DNA of 64,000 nucleotides from Panacagrimonas perspica (GCF_004364935.1 NZ_SOBT01000008.1:2421534-2485533); one strand, 5' to 3'; numbered from the stretch's first letter, positions 21,820 to 30,764 are shown. Made by a program: numbers and translations. The notes: generated from the sequence alone by a model not told the origin.

Positions 21820-22776
21820 ATGTGCTACTCAGCCATGGTTAAGCAGCGATACTCGGAATACGTCCGAGTATTCGGTGCGCGAGTCGACATTGACGAGTTC
21901 GCTCGGCTCTACGTCTTCCGCTCTCAGGGTGGCGCCGTAAAGATCCCCAAGGGGATGGACGCGAACTTTGACGAGCCCGGCACGGACGGCGAGCGCGCAA
22001 TCAAATCGCTAATCCAGACGTATAACAAGTCGAACAGCGAGAAATGGGAGCAGGAGATATTCAAGCAGCGTCGGCGGTTAGCCGATGCCGAGCGTGCGCT
22101 CCACGCCAAGCCTACAAAGAAGGCCGCGAACGACAAGCGTATTGCGACCAACAGAATCGAACAGATGCTCGGCTGGCTCGACGATCTCAAGCGGACCGAA
22201 CCCAAGTCACGCGATTCGCGCATCTTCTCGAAGAGCTACTGCCCTGTCATGGTCTTCGAAAACGGACACCGTGTCGTGAAGCCAATGCGCTACCTTTGCA
22301 GGCCGGCCGGCATGCCAGCGTCATTTGACGAAAAATATCCGGGCTGCTTTAACGCTCGACGCGATAATCTTGAGGGCTTTTGGAAGAACCAGTTCGGGCA
22401 GACACACGGGATCGTCCTCGCGACCAGCTTCTTCGAGAACGTTTCCCGACATCGCTTGGAGGACCGCGAACTGCGACACGGCGAGAGCGAAGAGAACGTA
22501 AGGATCGAGTTCCGGCCCCAGACCGGCGGCGTGATGCACGCGGCGTGCCTCTGGTCGCGGTGGATCGGGCCGGATGGCAGCGAGCTGCTCTCGTTCGCTG
22601 CGATCACAGACGAGCCGCCGGCCGAAGTCGCCGCGACGGGGCACGATCGCTGCATTATTCCGATCGATCCGGGCAATATCGATGCTTGGCTCGATCCGAA
22701 TGGCGACCTAGTTAAGTCCTACGCAATTCTCGATGCCCGAGAACGGCCGTACTACGAGCATCGACTGGCCGCGTGA
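21820..22776 (+). CDS. SRAP-domain protein (HMCES/YedK-like abasic-site protease fold)
   Basis: SRAP proteins form a DNA-protein crosslink with abasic sites in single-stranded DNA through Cys2. The ATG at 21820 gives MCYSAM, leaving Cys2 after Met removal. The other catalytic residues are present: Asn in FNARRDNLEGFW, Glu in TSFFENVSRHR and His in GHDRCIIPID. The 318-residue length exceeds YedK (about 220) because of a charged insertion at about 40-150 (KWEQEIFKQRRRLADAERAL), which looks coiled-coil-like. It sits two bases after the 2H gene and 27 bases before a nuclease-like gene. Confidence 0.85.
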   Translation: MCYSAMVKQRYSEYVRVFGARVDIDEFARLYVFRSQGGAVKIPKGMDANFDEPGTDGERAIKSLIQTYNKSNSEKWEQEIFKQRRRLADAERALHAKPTKKAANDKRIATNRIEQMLGWLDDLKRTEPKSRDSRIFSKSYCPVMVFENGHRVVKPMRYLCRPAGMPASFDEKYPGCFNARRDNLEGFWKNQFGQTHGIVLATSFFENVSRHRLEDRELRHGESEENVRIEFRPQTGGVMHAACLWSRWIGPDGSELLSFAAITDEPPAEVAATGHDRCIIPIDPGNIDAWLDPNGDLVKSYAILDARERPYYEHRLAA

Positions 22777-22803
22777 GATGACCTGCGCGGTTCCTCGACT
22801 GCG

Positions 22804-23790
22804 ATGCCGATAGTTTCATATCGCGCTTCTGCGTTTCCACCATCAGCCGGGGCTTCACTACTCGGCCACCACGACTTGTGGGTGCCGCTTAATGATCTCG
22901 TTCACGCCGCGATCACCGTTGGAAAGCCTGGCGTTGCACATTTATTTACTCACGGGTGGAATTCAATAAGCGACATTATTATTAGGACGCACACCGTTTA
23001 TGCGTACTTGCAGTATGTCGCTGGGCGATACGGGAAGAGTTCTCTCTACGAAAGCCTTGATCCGACCGAAAAAGCGGCTGCCTCGTACTTCATGGGGATG
23101 ATAAGCGCCAAGGTGGTATTCGATCGGCTGCTGAAAACCCCGTGGCTGTTTCATGTCTCGATGCTGAAGCCGCTTGGACATTCGTTCAATCTCAAAGGAA
23201 AGTCGGAACCGGATCTGGTCGGGAAAAATGCGTTAGGCGAGTGGGTCGTTGCGGAGGCCAAAGGCAGGTCAAACGGATTCAATCAGCCCGCGATGCGCGC
23301 AGCTAAGGAGCAAACACGACAACTGCGCACCATTAACGGCGCAGCTCCTGCGCTACGCGTCGCCATTCAGGCTTCATTCGAGCCCTACCTCCGTTTCGAT
23401 CTCTGCGATCCTGAAGACGCGGCAGAGCGCGCGATCGATATCGAGACCGACCTCGATACGGTAATGCACAGATATTACTCTGGGATCATCGATGCTACTG
23501 AAGGCGCCGAAGTTGCCTTGATCCAAGGTCGCCAATTTCTCGTAAGAAAGATCGAAGAGGTTGGCGTAACTGTCGGGCTTGATACGGGTGTGCGGTATTT
23601 GCGCCTGTTTGGACTTTCCGGACGAATCCCTGCTCTCTTGCATCCTCCCGACGCTAAAATGTACGACGGTGACGATCCTCAGAATTTCAGGGTGTACGGG
23701 GATGGCGTTGCTATCGCTCTCGATAGACGTTGGTCCGATAATGTAATGGCACTATCGCCGTTCGAACGAAGAGAGGGATTCGGGAACTAA
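22804..23790 (+). CDS. PD-(D/E)XK nuclease-like protein
   Basis: This 328-residue protein is of unknown family. Around residues 137-160 it shows GKSEPDLVGKNALGEWVVAE followed by AKGRSNG. This is a PD...(D/E)xK-type core with Asp-Leu on one strand and Glu-Ala-Lys on the next, as in restriction-endonuclease-like folds. A helix with Gln (AKEQTRQLRTING) follows, as often seen. The N-terminal part has no recognised domain. It is last in the tight operon from 20,567. I infer a DNA-cleaving effector, but no match to a named family is claimed. Confidence 0.6.
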   Translation: MPIVSYRASAFPPSAGASLLGHHDLWVPLNDLVHAAITVGKPGVAHLFTHGWNSISDIIIRTHTVYAYLQYVAGRYGKSSLYESLDPTEKAAASYFMGMISAKVVFDRLLKTPWLFHVSMLKPLGHSFNLKGKSEPDLVGKNALGEWVVAEAKGRSNGFNQPAMRAAKEQTRQLRTINGAAPALRVAIQASFEPYLRFDLCDPEDAAERAIDIETDLDTVMHRYYSGIIDATEGAEVALIQGRQFLVRKIEEVGVTVGLDTGVRYLRLFGLSGRIPALLHPPDAKMYDGDDPQNFRVYGDGVAIALDRRWSDNVMALSPFERREGFGN

Positions 23791-23903
23791 CCATTAGCAA
23801 GCGTATTTCTTCCTTGATACTTGCAACGTCGTACATCTCGACCATTTAACCGACCACCGCTTTTGCGTAGGTGACAGATGTATTCCATGCGCGACACTAA
23901 GAC

Positions 23904-24179
23904 ATGGAATCCTCACGCTCGAAGCTGTTTAGACGTGCTCTGATGATTGCGGACGGCCACTCGCGATCGGACATCGAGACACTAGGTACCGAGATGCCGA
24001 GCCGCCACGGATGCTATGGACTTGCAGACACCGCTGGTCGACCGGTCCGCGGGCTCCGGGAGGCTGGCGTTACGTTACGCGACGCGATTGATTGGCTATG
24101 CACCCGCCACCTTGCCTCCCTTCGAATTGGCCCGGACGGGGTATTAGTCGAGTTGCATCTGGATTTGTTCGTCGACTAA
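23904..24179 (+). CDS. Small hypothetical protein (91 aa)
   Basis: The 91-residue product starts MESSRSKLFRRALMIADGHS. No domain is recognised. Its end overlaps the end of the convergent HNH gene by 36 bases, so one of the two could be mis-called. It contains REAGVTLRDAIDWLCTRH, a plausible helix-turn-helix-like segment, but this is weak. Confidence 0.4.
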   Translation: MESSRSKLFRRALMIADGHSRSDIETLGTEMPSRHGCYGLADTAGRPVRGLREAGVTLRDAIDWLCTRHLASLRIGPDGVLVELHLDLFVD

Positions 24180-24584
24180 CAGCTTTTCCATTCGAAACCC
24201 GGATGAGCGTCCTTGACGCTGGGCCATGATCCCTGCTTTCCAAGCCCACTTCGGATGCCACCGCCTTTGGGCGACCTCCGCTTGCACCTGTTCACGAAAC
24301 TGAAGAGGAGAGGCGGCCTTGTGAGTTGGCAACCGAGGCCAATGGCGCTGCCAGTTGCAATGCCGGCAAGCCGCGACAATGTTGTCCTCCTCGTCCCCTC
24401 CGTTATCCTGTCGCGCGACCAAGTGCTCGGCGGTGCATTGGAACCGCAGAGCCCGCTTTGGCGAGATGCCAAACCGCACGCAATACGCGCCTGGATCGCC
24501 GAGCCACATCGCGGCGCCGCAGTAGTAACAGAGGAAGTCTTGACGAACGGCCGCTCTGTTGCGGAGCGTTTGAAGCGACGACAT
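24144..24584 (-). CDS. HNH endonuclease
   Basis: This 146-residue minus-strand protein starts MSSLQTLRNRAAVRQDFLCY. The HNH/McrA-like core is clear: CYYCG, then TAEHLVARQDNGGDEEDNIV, then ACRHCNWQRH. The two CxxC pairs hold structural zinc, EH supplies the general base and N..A.HCN the last motif. It is likely a DNA nuclease. It is convergent with the small upstream ORF and divergent from the gene at 24,799. The frame is also open to a start 21 bases earlier. Confidence 0.8.
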   Translation of the reverse strand: MSSLQTLRNRAAVRQDFLCYYCGAAMWLGDPGAYCVRFGISPKRALRFQCTAEHLVARQDNGGDEEDNIVAACRHCNWQRHWPRLPTHKAASPLQFREQVQAEVAQRRWHPKWAWKAGIMAQRQGRSSGFRMEKLLVDEQIQMQLD

Positions 24585-24798
24585 ACACAGACCGGTTAAC
24601 AGCAACCGTCTGCTCTAGCGAGCATCGCGGAACCGCGGGCTAGCGCCACTGCGGCGGGATGTACGCGGCTACCGCCGACGACATTTCGGAAGTTAGAGCA
24701 CGCGAGCGTTCAGGGCAAGCCGCAGCGAACGGTCTGAGCTACGCCTTGGCAGGAATAAGCCGTTGCCCGTCACTACTGTACACATTTACAGTATCTCA

Positions 24799-25290
24799 AT
24801 GCACGGCGCACCCCACCCTCTCGACCCAAATCTCGGCGTCCATTTCCTCCGGCACGAACTGTCAAGCCTACGCGACGAGATTGCAGAGCGGCGACCCCGA
24901 ACGGCAGCAGAGCGTGTAGCGCTGCAGCGCCGGGCCGTCCTCACGATTAATCGAGTCCTGGAGGCGACAAGCTTCCTAGCAGAAAGCTTCTACACGCCAG
25001 GGGTTCCGGAGTACGACACCTGGCGGCACGGGACGCTCGAGAAGTCCTTCAAGGAACGCCACCTCACCTGCTCGGCGAACTTGCGGCTCGACACAGTCAG
25101 CCGGGCGGCGATGATGGTGTGGCAGGACGAGTTCAAGGTCCGAAGGTGGATGCAAGAGGATCTGTTCCCCGCGGAGACGCCTTCCGCCCCCTATTGGATG
25201 GCACGGGCATCAGATGAAGGCGTGTGGCGATCGCTTGAGGCCTTGGACCAGCTGTATCGAGAGGCCACGATTAAGGACGAGATCTTTTAG
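24799..25290 (+). CDS. Hypothetical helical protein preceding the NACHT-nuclease gene
   Basis: The 163-residue protein (MHGAPHPLDPNLGVHFLRHE) looks mainly helical, with heptad-like stretches LRHELSSLRDEIAERR and VALQRRAVLTINRVLEATSF. No domain is recognised. It ends 43 bases before the 1451-residue gene on the same strand and has the same base composition, so they probably form a two-gene unit; a partner, regulator or antitoxin role is conceivable. An in-frame TTG at 24763 is an alternative start. Confidence 0.6.
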   Translation: MHGAPHPLDPNLGVHFLRHELSSLRDEIAERRPRTAAERVALQRRAVLTINRVLEATSFLAESFYTPGVPEYDTWRHGTLEKSFKERHLTCSANLRLDTVSRAAMMVWQDEFKVRRWMQEDLFPAETPSAPYWMARASDEGVWRSLEALDQLYREATIKDEIF

Positions 25291-25333
25291 TCTAGAAGCC
25301 TCCTCACTTACATCGACCCCATAACGACCTGCA

Positions 25334-28300
25334 ATGTTTGTAGATCTATCTCGAACGTTCCATGAACTGGTCGCCGATGTCGACCCGTCCCCCGACGGAA
25401 CTGGTGGGCTTAGTTCCAAGGGCCTGCCCATAACTTGGGACGAAATCTTCAAACGACCTAGGGTTGTGCTGTTATCCGAGGCAGGGTCCGGCAAAACGGA
25501 GGAGATTCGTCACGCCGCCAAGCGGCTACGGGCGTCCGGAAAATCAGCATTTTTTATGCGGTTGGAAGAAATATCTCGGTCTTTCGAGTTGTCGTTCGAA
25601 GAGGGCACCCTAGAAGACTTCGAGTCCTGGCTCCGCTCAGCCGACGAAGGATGGCTCCTCCTTGACTCAATTGATGAATCTCGCCTCCGAGATCCATCGG
25701 ATTTTGAACGTGCGGTAAAGGTTTTGGGAAATAGGCTCAAAACTGCGATGCATCGCGTTCACATCGTGCTGACCGGCCGAATTTCAGCCTGGCGACCCGT
25801 TGCCGACCTCGCTCTGTGCGCGGGGCATTTCCCCGCGCCAAGCTCGCTTCGAGAGAACATTGAAACCGAGCCGACCGCGAACTCGTCGCAGTCACGTTCA
25901 ATATCTCGCGAGGTCAAAGTGTCACCCTTCCTCGTCGTCGCGCTCGACGATCTATCCAGTGACCAAGTGCGGCTCTTCGCAGAGTCGAAAGGCGAGAGGG
26001 ACGTCGATGCCTTCTTGGAAGAAATTACACGCGCCGACGCTTTTTCCTTCACAGCAAGGCCTTTGGATTTGGAGGACTTGCTCGGGTTCTGGACGGCGCA
26101 CAGCCGCGTCGGAAGTCGCGTAGAGCTAGTGCGCAATAGCATTGAGACTCGACTCGTTGAGCGAGATCTCGACCGCGCAACCCACAGCGCCTTGTCGCCT
26201 CAAAAAATCATGGAAGGCGTCACACTTATTGCCGCCGCGTGCACGCTTTCGAACACCCAGATCATAGGCGTTCCCGAACCTGAGAGCGCCAAATCATTTC
26301 GGGGACTTCAGATTGACCGCGTTCTACCTGATTGGAGCACTAAGGAGATCTTGACGCTGCTCCAGCGTCCGATTTTCGATGAAGAGATCTACGGTGCTGT
26401 GCGGTTTCACCATCGAATGGTCCGCGAATACCTAACAGCCGAATGGTTTTCACTACTGCTCAAGCGTAATACGTCGCGACGCGCCATCGAGCAACTGTTT
26501 TTCCGGAACCAATATGGCATCGAAGTCGTTCCGCCTATGCTTCGCCCGGTTCTGCCCTGGCTAGCGATTCTTGATGCGGGAATTCAGCAGAAAGCGCGTG
26601 TGATAGACCCCACGCTACTTTTATCGGGTGGCGATCCGAGCTGCCTTCACATCGAAACTCGGCAGAAAATTCTAAGCGAAGCGGTGCTGCGAACATCAAA
26701 TGGAGAAACGTATCCCACCGACTACGATCTCAACGCGATACAGCGTTTCGCCGCGCCAGACCTCTATCCCGAAATACGCGCGTTGATGGCGAGTACGTCA
26801 GACGATAACGCGCTCGTGTTTTTACTTCGGATGGTCTGGCAGGGACGACTAGTTGACGCGACCGAAGATGTAACCGCGGTAGCACTGAACGTCGACAGAA
26901 GTGCGGGAACTCGCGTCTACGCAATACGCGCATTGCGCGCCGTCAACGCAACGCGAGCCCTTTCAGAACTGAGATCTAAATTCGAAATTGAGTCGGCGAG
27001 CCTAAGCAGAGACATATTTGCCGCGTTGCTTGAATCAGCCCCCGATACCGACGATGTTCTGGACTGGATCCTACGTTGCACTGCGAAAGCCGATGAATAT
27101 CAATCATTCAGCGCAGAATCATTGAAAGAATCCATATGCAATTACGCAAAGAAGGTGTCGGCCACACGCTTGCTCCGCTTTGCGGTAGCGCTCAACTCTT
27201 TCCTCGCGACACCGCTTCTAGATGTTGATACACACGACGATATATCTAAGCCACACGGATGGCTCCTTAAGCCGGCCGCCATTGCCTTGCATCGCCTGAT
27301 TTCAAATGAAGGAACAGCAGAATTTCCTGATCACATCTTGACGCTCCTCAACAAGCTTCCGCTGGCACGTCAAGATAAAACGATCGGCTGGAGCGAGACT
27401 ATCGATAGAGTAAAAGAAGCAGTTATTGCGAGGCCGGAACTTACATTTCCTCTATTTTGGAACGCCGTCAGAAAAGAGCGTCAAAGAGAAAAACAGCAAG
27501 GGAAATCTCTCGAAGATTTCTGGCCGGTAGTCGCGTGGCACACGTACATTCAGTTCCGTCCTGAGCAATTTGATGAGGCATTGAATGCGATTTACGCCGC
27601 GCCCGACGTTGACGACAAGAAAATTGCGCTGACGCTATCTTTTTCCCTTTACGTTAGAGGCGGAAGACAACGCAAGAATAGAACCGCGCTTACCAAAGCC
27701 GTTCGCGGATCTCCTGACCTGGAGATCATCCTTAGAAATCTGATGTCTCCTCCACGAATGTCGGCGACGTCACTGAGGCTGCGAAGGATGAATTCGCGAT
27801 TTATGCGAGACGCGGATTCCCGACGCAAGAAGGAGGAGAAGGACAGAGAAGCAGCAAAGGCGTTCTTGCGGCTTCACTGTGAGGCTATTCGCAATCCGGG
27901 CTTCAAAGATCCTCGTGCGATGTCTAAGTCGCAACACTATCTTCTGCATCAGCTACGAGCCGACGACAAAAACAGCAGCGGTCTCTGGTGCAGCGGCAAT
28001 TGGCTCGCGCTTGTAGAAGAATTCGGACTTGAGGTGGCGACCGCTTTTAGGGACGGTGCGATGTATTTCTGGCGGCGACACAAGCCACAGTTAAAGTCTG
28101 AAGGCGCGCCGGCTAATTCGACTCCGGAATCTACAATCTTCGGACTTACAGGATTGCAGATCGAAGCAAGCGAGGACGTTTCTGCGGTGGACCGATGGTC
28201 GGACCTAGAAGCAGACACCGCTTTTCGGTTTGCGATGCATGAGTTGAATGGATTCCCTCCGTGGTTCCGCTCACTTTACGAGCGTCACTACAGCACCGTA

Positions 28301-29689
28301 CTCCCCGCTGTAATAAACGAAGTGCAATACGACCTGGAGACAAGCGTCGACCCGCATCCGAGTCATTACGTCGTAGACGACATCTTGTGGTCTGGCAGCT
28401 GGCTTTGGAACGACATAGCCGGTCCGCTGCTGGCGATTCTCCGAAACACGAGCGTTCGGAGCTTACAGACCCTTGAGTCCGCCTTGAGCATTGTGCAGGG
28501 TTCCGATATTTCGGACGATCAACTCGCTGAACTGGCGTCAATGAAAGCGACGGCGCTGGGTGGCGCCGCAGGACGCCCTCTTTGGTTTGCAGTATGGGCA
28601 GGCGTTCAACCCGTGTGTGCGATAGCGGAATTGAAGTCCACACTGGCGGGTCTATCTGCTTCGACCGAAGCCGCTGATTTCTTCACCGCCTTTCTCTGCC
28701 ATCTAACGGGCGGAAGGTACGAGCGGCCGTCGCGAATCAGGGGCGCGTTCCGTCAACCAGCATGCCTGCGCACTCTATATCTGTTGGCCCACGCGTACAT
28801 ACCTTTATCCGGAGATATCGATCGTTCGAGAGGTGGCGCTTACACTCCGACCGCGAGAGACGAGGCGCGCCACGCGCGTGAGAACTTGTTGCAGATGCTC
28901 CGCCCAATCCGAGGGAAAGAATCGTTCCTCGCGTTGGATGAGATCTCACGGGCGCATCCAGATCTTAGCTACAGGTATTGGGTCCGAGCCATCGCGCGAG
29001 ATAGAGCAGTGCAGGACTCAGACCTAACTGCTTGGTCGGAAAAACAAGTCTACGACTTTCACTGTGCACAGACTCGAACACCCGCCAATCATAGAGAGCT
29101 ATTCGATTTAGCAACTCTTCGACTACACGATCTCAAGGATGATCTTGAAAATGGAGATAGCAGCAACGCTGCGCTGCTTGCGAATGCGAAGGACGAACCT
29201 GAGGTGCGAAAGTACGTCGGCAATCTTCTTCGGTTGACGTCTAACGGCCGATATAGCGTTACTCAAGAGGACGAGCTTGCCGACGGAAGGCGGCCGGATA
29301 TCCGGTGGCACGGCGTTGGTTTTGACGCCCCTGTTCCCGTCGAGGTCAAACTCGCTCACAAATGGACCGGCCCCCAGTTATTCGAGCGTCTTGAGAATCA
29401 GCTCTGCGGCGATTATCTGAGGGACTACCACTCCGGCTGCGGTGTGTATCTACTGCTCGATTATCTGGGGCGCTGGGAACTACCCACAAGCAGGGGCGGC
29501 GGTACCGTCGACTTCAGGGGCTTACTCTCAGCGCTGCAAACGAGGTGGGAGGAACTTTCCGCGGGACTTCCTCACATCGAGGAGATAAAGATCATCGGTG
29601 TCGACTTATCACTGCGCTCGAAGTCGGGCACTCTTAAGCGAAAACGATCTCGCTCTGTATCGAATTTGACCCCTAACCGAAGCGCTTAA
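25334..29689 (+). CDS. NACHT/STAND-like NTPase with C-terminal PD-(D/E)XK nuclease domain
   Basis: A 1451-residue protein of defence-like build. Walker A is EAGSGKT at 49-55, Walker B with the NACHT-type acidic pair is WLLLDSIDE at 107-115, and the sensor-like IVLTGR is near 145-150. RFHHRMVREYLTAEWF near 356-371 matches the FxH...EYLAA motif that ends NACHT/NLR-like ATPase modules. About 900 residues of unassigned, mostly helical sequence follow. The end carries RRPDIRWHG (Asp1322) and VPVEVKLAHKW (Glu1337, Lys1339), then ENQLCGDYLRDY, a PD-(D/E)XK core with a trailing Gln-x-x-x-Tyr-like helix. I infer a sensor ATPase gating a nuclease. Most described bacterial NACHT/Avs proteins carry the effector at the N-terminus; here it is at the C-terminus. 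Confidence 0.75.
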   Translation: MFVDLSRTFHELVADVDPSPDGTGGLSSKGLPITWDEIFKRPRVVLLSEAGSGKTEEIRHAAKRLRASGKSAFFMRLEEISRSFELSFEEGTLEDFESWLRSADEGWLLLDSIDESRLRDPSDFERAVKVLGNRLKTAMHRVHIVLTGRISAWRPVADLALCAGHFPAPSSLRENIETEPTANSSQSRSISREVKVSPFLVVALDDLSSDQVRLFAESKGERDVDAFLEEITRADAFSFTARPLDLEDLLGFWTAHSRVGSRVELVRNSIETRLVERDLDRATHSALSPQKIMEGVTLIAAACTLSNTQIIGVPEPESAKSFRGLQIDRVLPDWSTKEILTLLQRPIFDEEIYGAVRFHHRMVREYLTAEWFSLLLKRNTSRRAIEQLFFRNQYGIEVVPPMLRPVLPWLAILDAGIQQKARVIDPTLLLSGGDPSCLHIETRQKILSEAVLRTSNGETYPTDYDLNAIQRFAAPDLYPEIRALMASTSDDNALVFLLRMVWQGRLVDATEDVTAVALNVDRSAGTRVYAIRALRAVNATRALSELRSKFEIESASLSRDIFAALLESAPDTDDVLDWILRCTAKADEYQSFSAESLKESICNYAKKVSATRLLRFAVALNSFLATPLLDVDTHDDISKPHGWLLKPAAIALHRLISNEGTAEFPDHILTLLNKLPLARQDKTIGWSETIDRVKEAVIARPELTFPLFWNAVRKERQREKQQGKSLEDFWPVVAWHTYIQFRPEQFDEALNAIYAAPDVDDKKIALTLSFSLYVRGGRQRKNRTALTKAVRGSPDLEIILRNLMSPPRMSATSLRLRRMNSRFMRDADSRRKKEEKDREAAKAFLRLHCEAIRNPGFKDPRAMSKSQHYLLHQLRADDKNSSGLWCSGNWLALVEEFGLEVATAFRDGAMYFWRRHKPQLKSEGAPANSTPESTIFGLTGLQIEASEDVSAVDRWSDLEADTAFRFAMHELNGFPPWFRSLYERHYSTVLPAVINEVQYDLETSVDPHPSHYVVDDILWSGSWLWNDIAGPLLAILRNTSVRSLQTLESALSIVQGSDISDDQLAELASMKATALGGAAGRPLWFAVWAGVQPVCAIAELKSTLAGLSASTEAADFFTAFLCHLTGGRYERPSRIRGAFRQPACLRTLYLLAHAYIPLSGDIDRSRGGAYTPTARDEARHARENLLQMLRPIRGKESFLALDEISRAHPDLSYRYWVRAIARDRAVQDSDLTAWSEKQVYDFHCAQTRTPANHRELFDLATLRLHDLKDDLENGDSSNAALLANAKDEPEVRKYVGNLLRLTSNGRYSVTQEDELADGRRPDIRWHGVGFDAPVPVEVKLAHKWTGPQLFERLENQLCGDYLRDYHSGCGVYLLLDYLGRWELPTSRGGGTVDFRGLLSALQTRWEELSAGLPHIEEIKIIGVDLSLRSKSGTLKRKRSRSVSNLTPNRSA

Positions 29690-29692
29690 CCT

Positions 29693-29760
29693 GCGCGCTG
29701 AGTAGCGGTGGGATCGGAAAAATTCGGCCATTTATTTTGGCAGGGGGCGACTCAGCGCGC
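29693..29760. repeat. 11-bp inverted repeat after the NACHT-nuclease gene
   Basis: GCGCGCTGAGT at 29,693-29,703 is perfectly inverted at 29,750-29,760 (ACTCAGCGCGC) with a 46-base loop. It starts a few bases past the stop codon. It may stabilise the mRNA end or mark a cargo boundary. The rest of 29,761-29,882 has two imperfect copies of AGGGGTA-(n)-TTCCCTCCC (29,783 and 29,851) and no gene. Confidence 0.5.
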
Positions 29761-29882
29761 CCGCGGCATTCGTTCCGGCGCCAGGGGTACCTTTTCCCTC
29801 CCCACCCCTTATATTCCCGCTTGCAGCGCTTCATTAATATTGCGGACGAGAGGGGTATTTATTCCCTCCCGCCCGGAATAGT

Positions 29883-30584
29883 TCACGCGGGAGTGCCGCC
29901 GTCGGTCCCGTAGATCGACCGCAGCCAGGTGGACACAGCGGCCTCGCCTTCGTCCGTCAGTCCTTCGGTGGGAAACAGGACCTCTGCAAGGCGGCTGACC
30001 CGCTTTGCACGGGAGTGGTCATTACCGCGTGTCGCGCTGTCGGCGGCCCTTGCCGCGCCCCACAGGAGTGTCACGGCGTCGCTGACCAAACCGACGAAGG
30101 CGCGCTGCGTAGCGCTGTCGACGGCCTTGCGGAGACGTCGATCCGACTCCATCTGGATGGACCACGCGGTGCTGTTGGCGATGTCCGCAGCTTTGGTGCG
30201 AGTGTCGATCTCCGCCTTCGCAGTCGTCAGCATGCTCGCGCGCTCTTCAGCGCTCTTGTGCGCGGTTTTGAATTTCTCGCCGATCTCCATCCAATCTGAT
30301 CGAGAGACATCCGCCAGTGCCGACGCGGATGCATGCTCCAGCTCCGTGCACTCGCTCTTGGCCGCCTCCAATTGCTCGCCGAGTAGCCGCCTTCTCTCCA
30401 GGCATGCGTCGAAGTGCACTTTCGCCCGTCGAGCAGCTTCCCGATCGGCGAGCGCGACCGCTTTTGCTTCGCGCACTTCCGGGTCTGCGTCCACCTCTTT
30501 ACCCATCCGCTCGGCCGTCGTCACCTTCGCTGCGCTATCTGCCTTTGCCGACGATACTGCCTTTGCCACGTCATCAGTCTTCAT
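29883..30584 (-). CDS. Coiled-coil protein of unknown function
   Basis: This 233-residue protein (MKTDDVAKAVSSAKADSAAK) is Ala/Glu/Lys/Arg-rich and almost wholly coiled-coil-like from residue 1 to about 170. A short distinct C-terminal part follows (VSRLAEVLFPTEGLTDEGEA). It lies downstream of the primase gene on the same strand, with the candidate origin between them. No family recognised. It may be part of the replication module or be cargo. Confidence 0.6.
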   Translation of the reverse strand: MKTDDVAKAVSSAKADSAAKVTTAERMGKEVDADPEVREAKAVALADREAARRAKVHFDACLERRRLLGEQLEAAKSECTELEHASASALADVSRSDWMEIGEKFKTAHKSAEERASMLTTAKAEIDTRTKAADIANSTAWSIQMESDRRLRKAVDSATQRAFVGLVSDAVTLLWGAARAADSATRGNDHSRAKRVSRLAEVLFPTEGLTDEGEAAVSTWLRSIYGTDGGTPA

Positions 30585-30662
30585 TTCAATCTCCTCGCGG
30601 GTCCATTGGAGTCCGCATCTGCCCGCGCATCAGATACAGACAAAAAAAGAAAACAGGCATCA

Positions 30663-30764
30663 ATGACGCTATGACGGGATATGACGGACTTTCTGAAAAG
30701 TCCTCTAAGAGAGCTTCAATGGGCAGCTTTTCATTTCAGCCGTCATATCCCGTCATGGCGTCAT
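30663..30764. repeat. Candidate replication origin: inverted array of ATGACG iterons
   Basis: A 25-base arm at 30,663-30,687 is inverted at 30,740-30,764 with one mismatch (24/25). Each arm contains three iterons of ATGACG(G). On the left they start at 30,663, 30,671 and 30,681. The 52-base loop is gene-free and the right arm runs into the primase stop codon. P4-like elements carry iteron origins near their primase gene, so this is a plausible ori or crr-like site. Confidence 0.6.

Noticed and set aside
30663-30764. Repeats near 30.7 kb as a mini-CRISPR
   Set aside because: The units are 6-7 bases in two inverted arms with no spacer-repeat periodicity and no cas genes. No CRISPR array was seen anywhere in the window.
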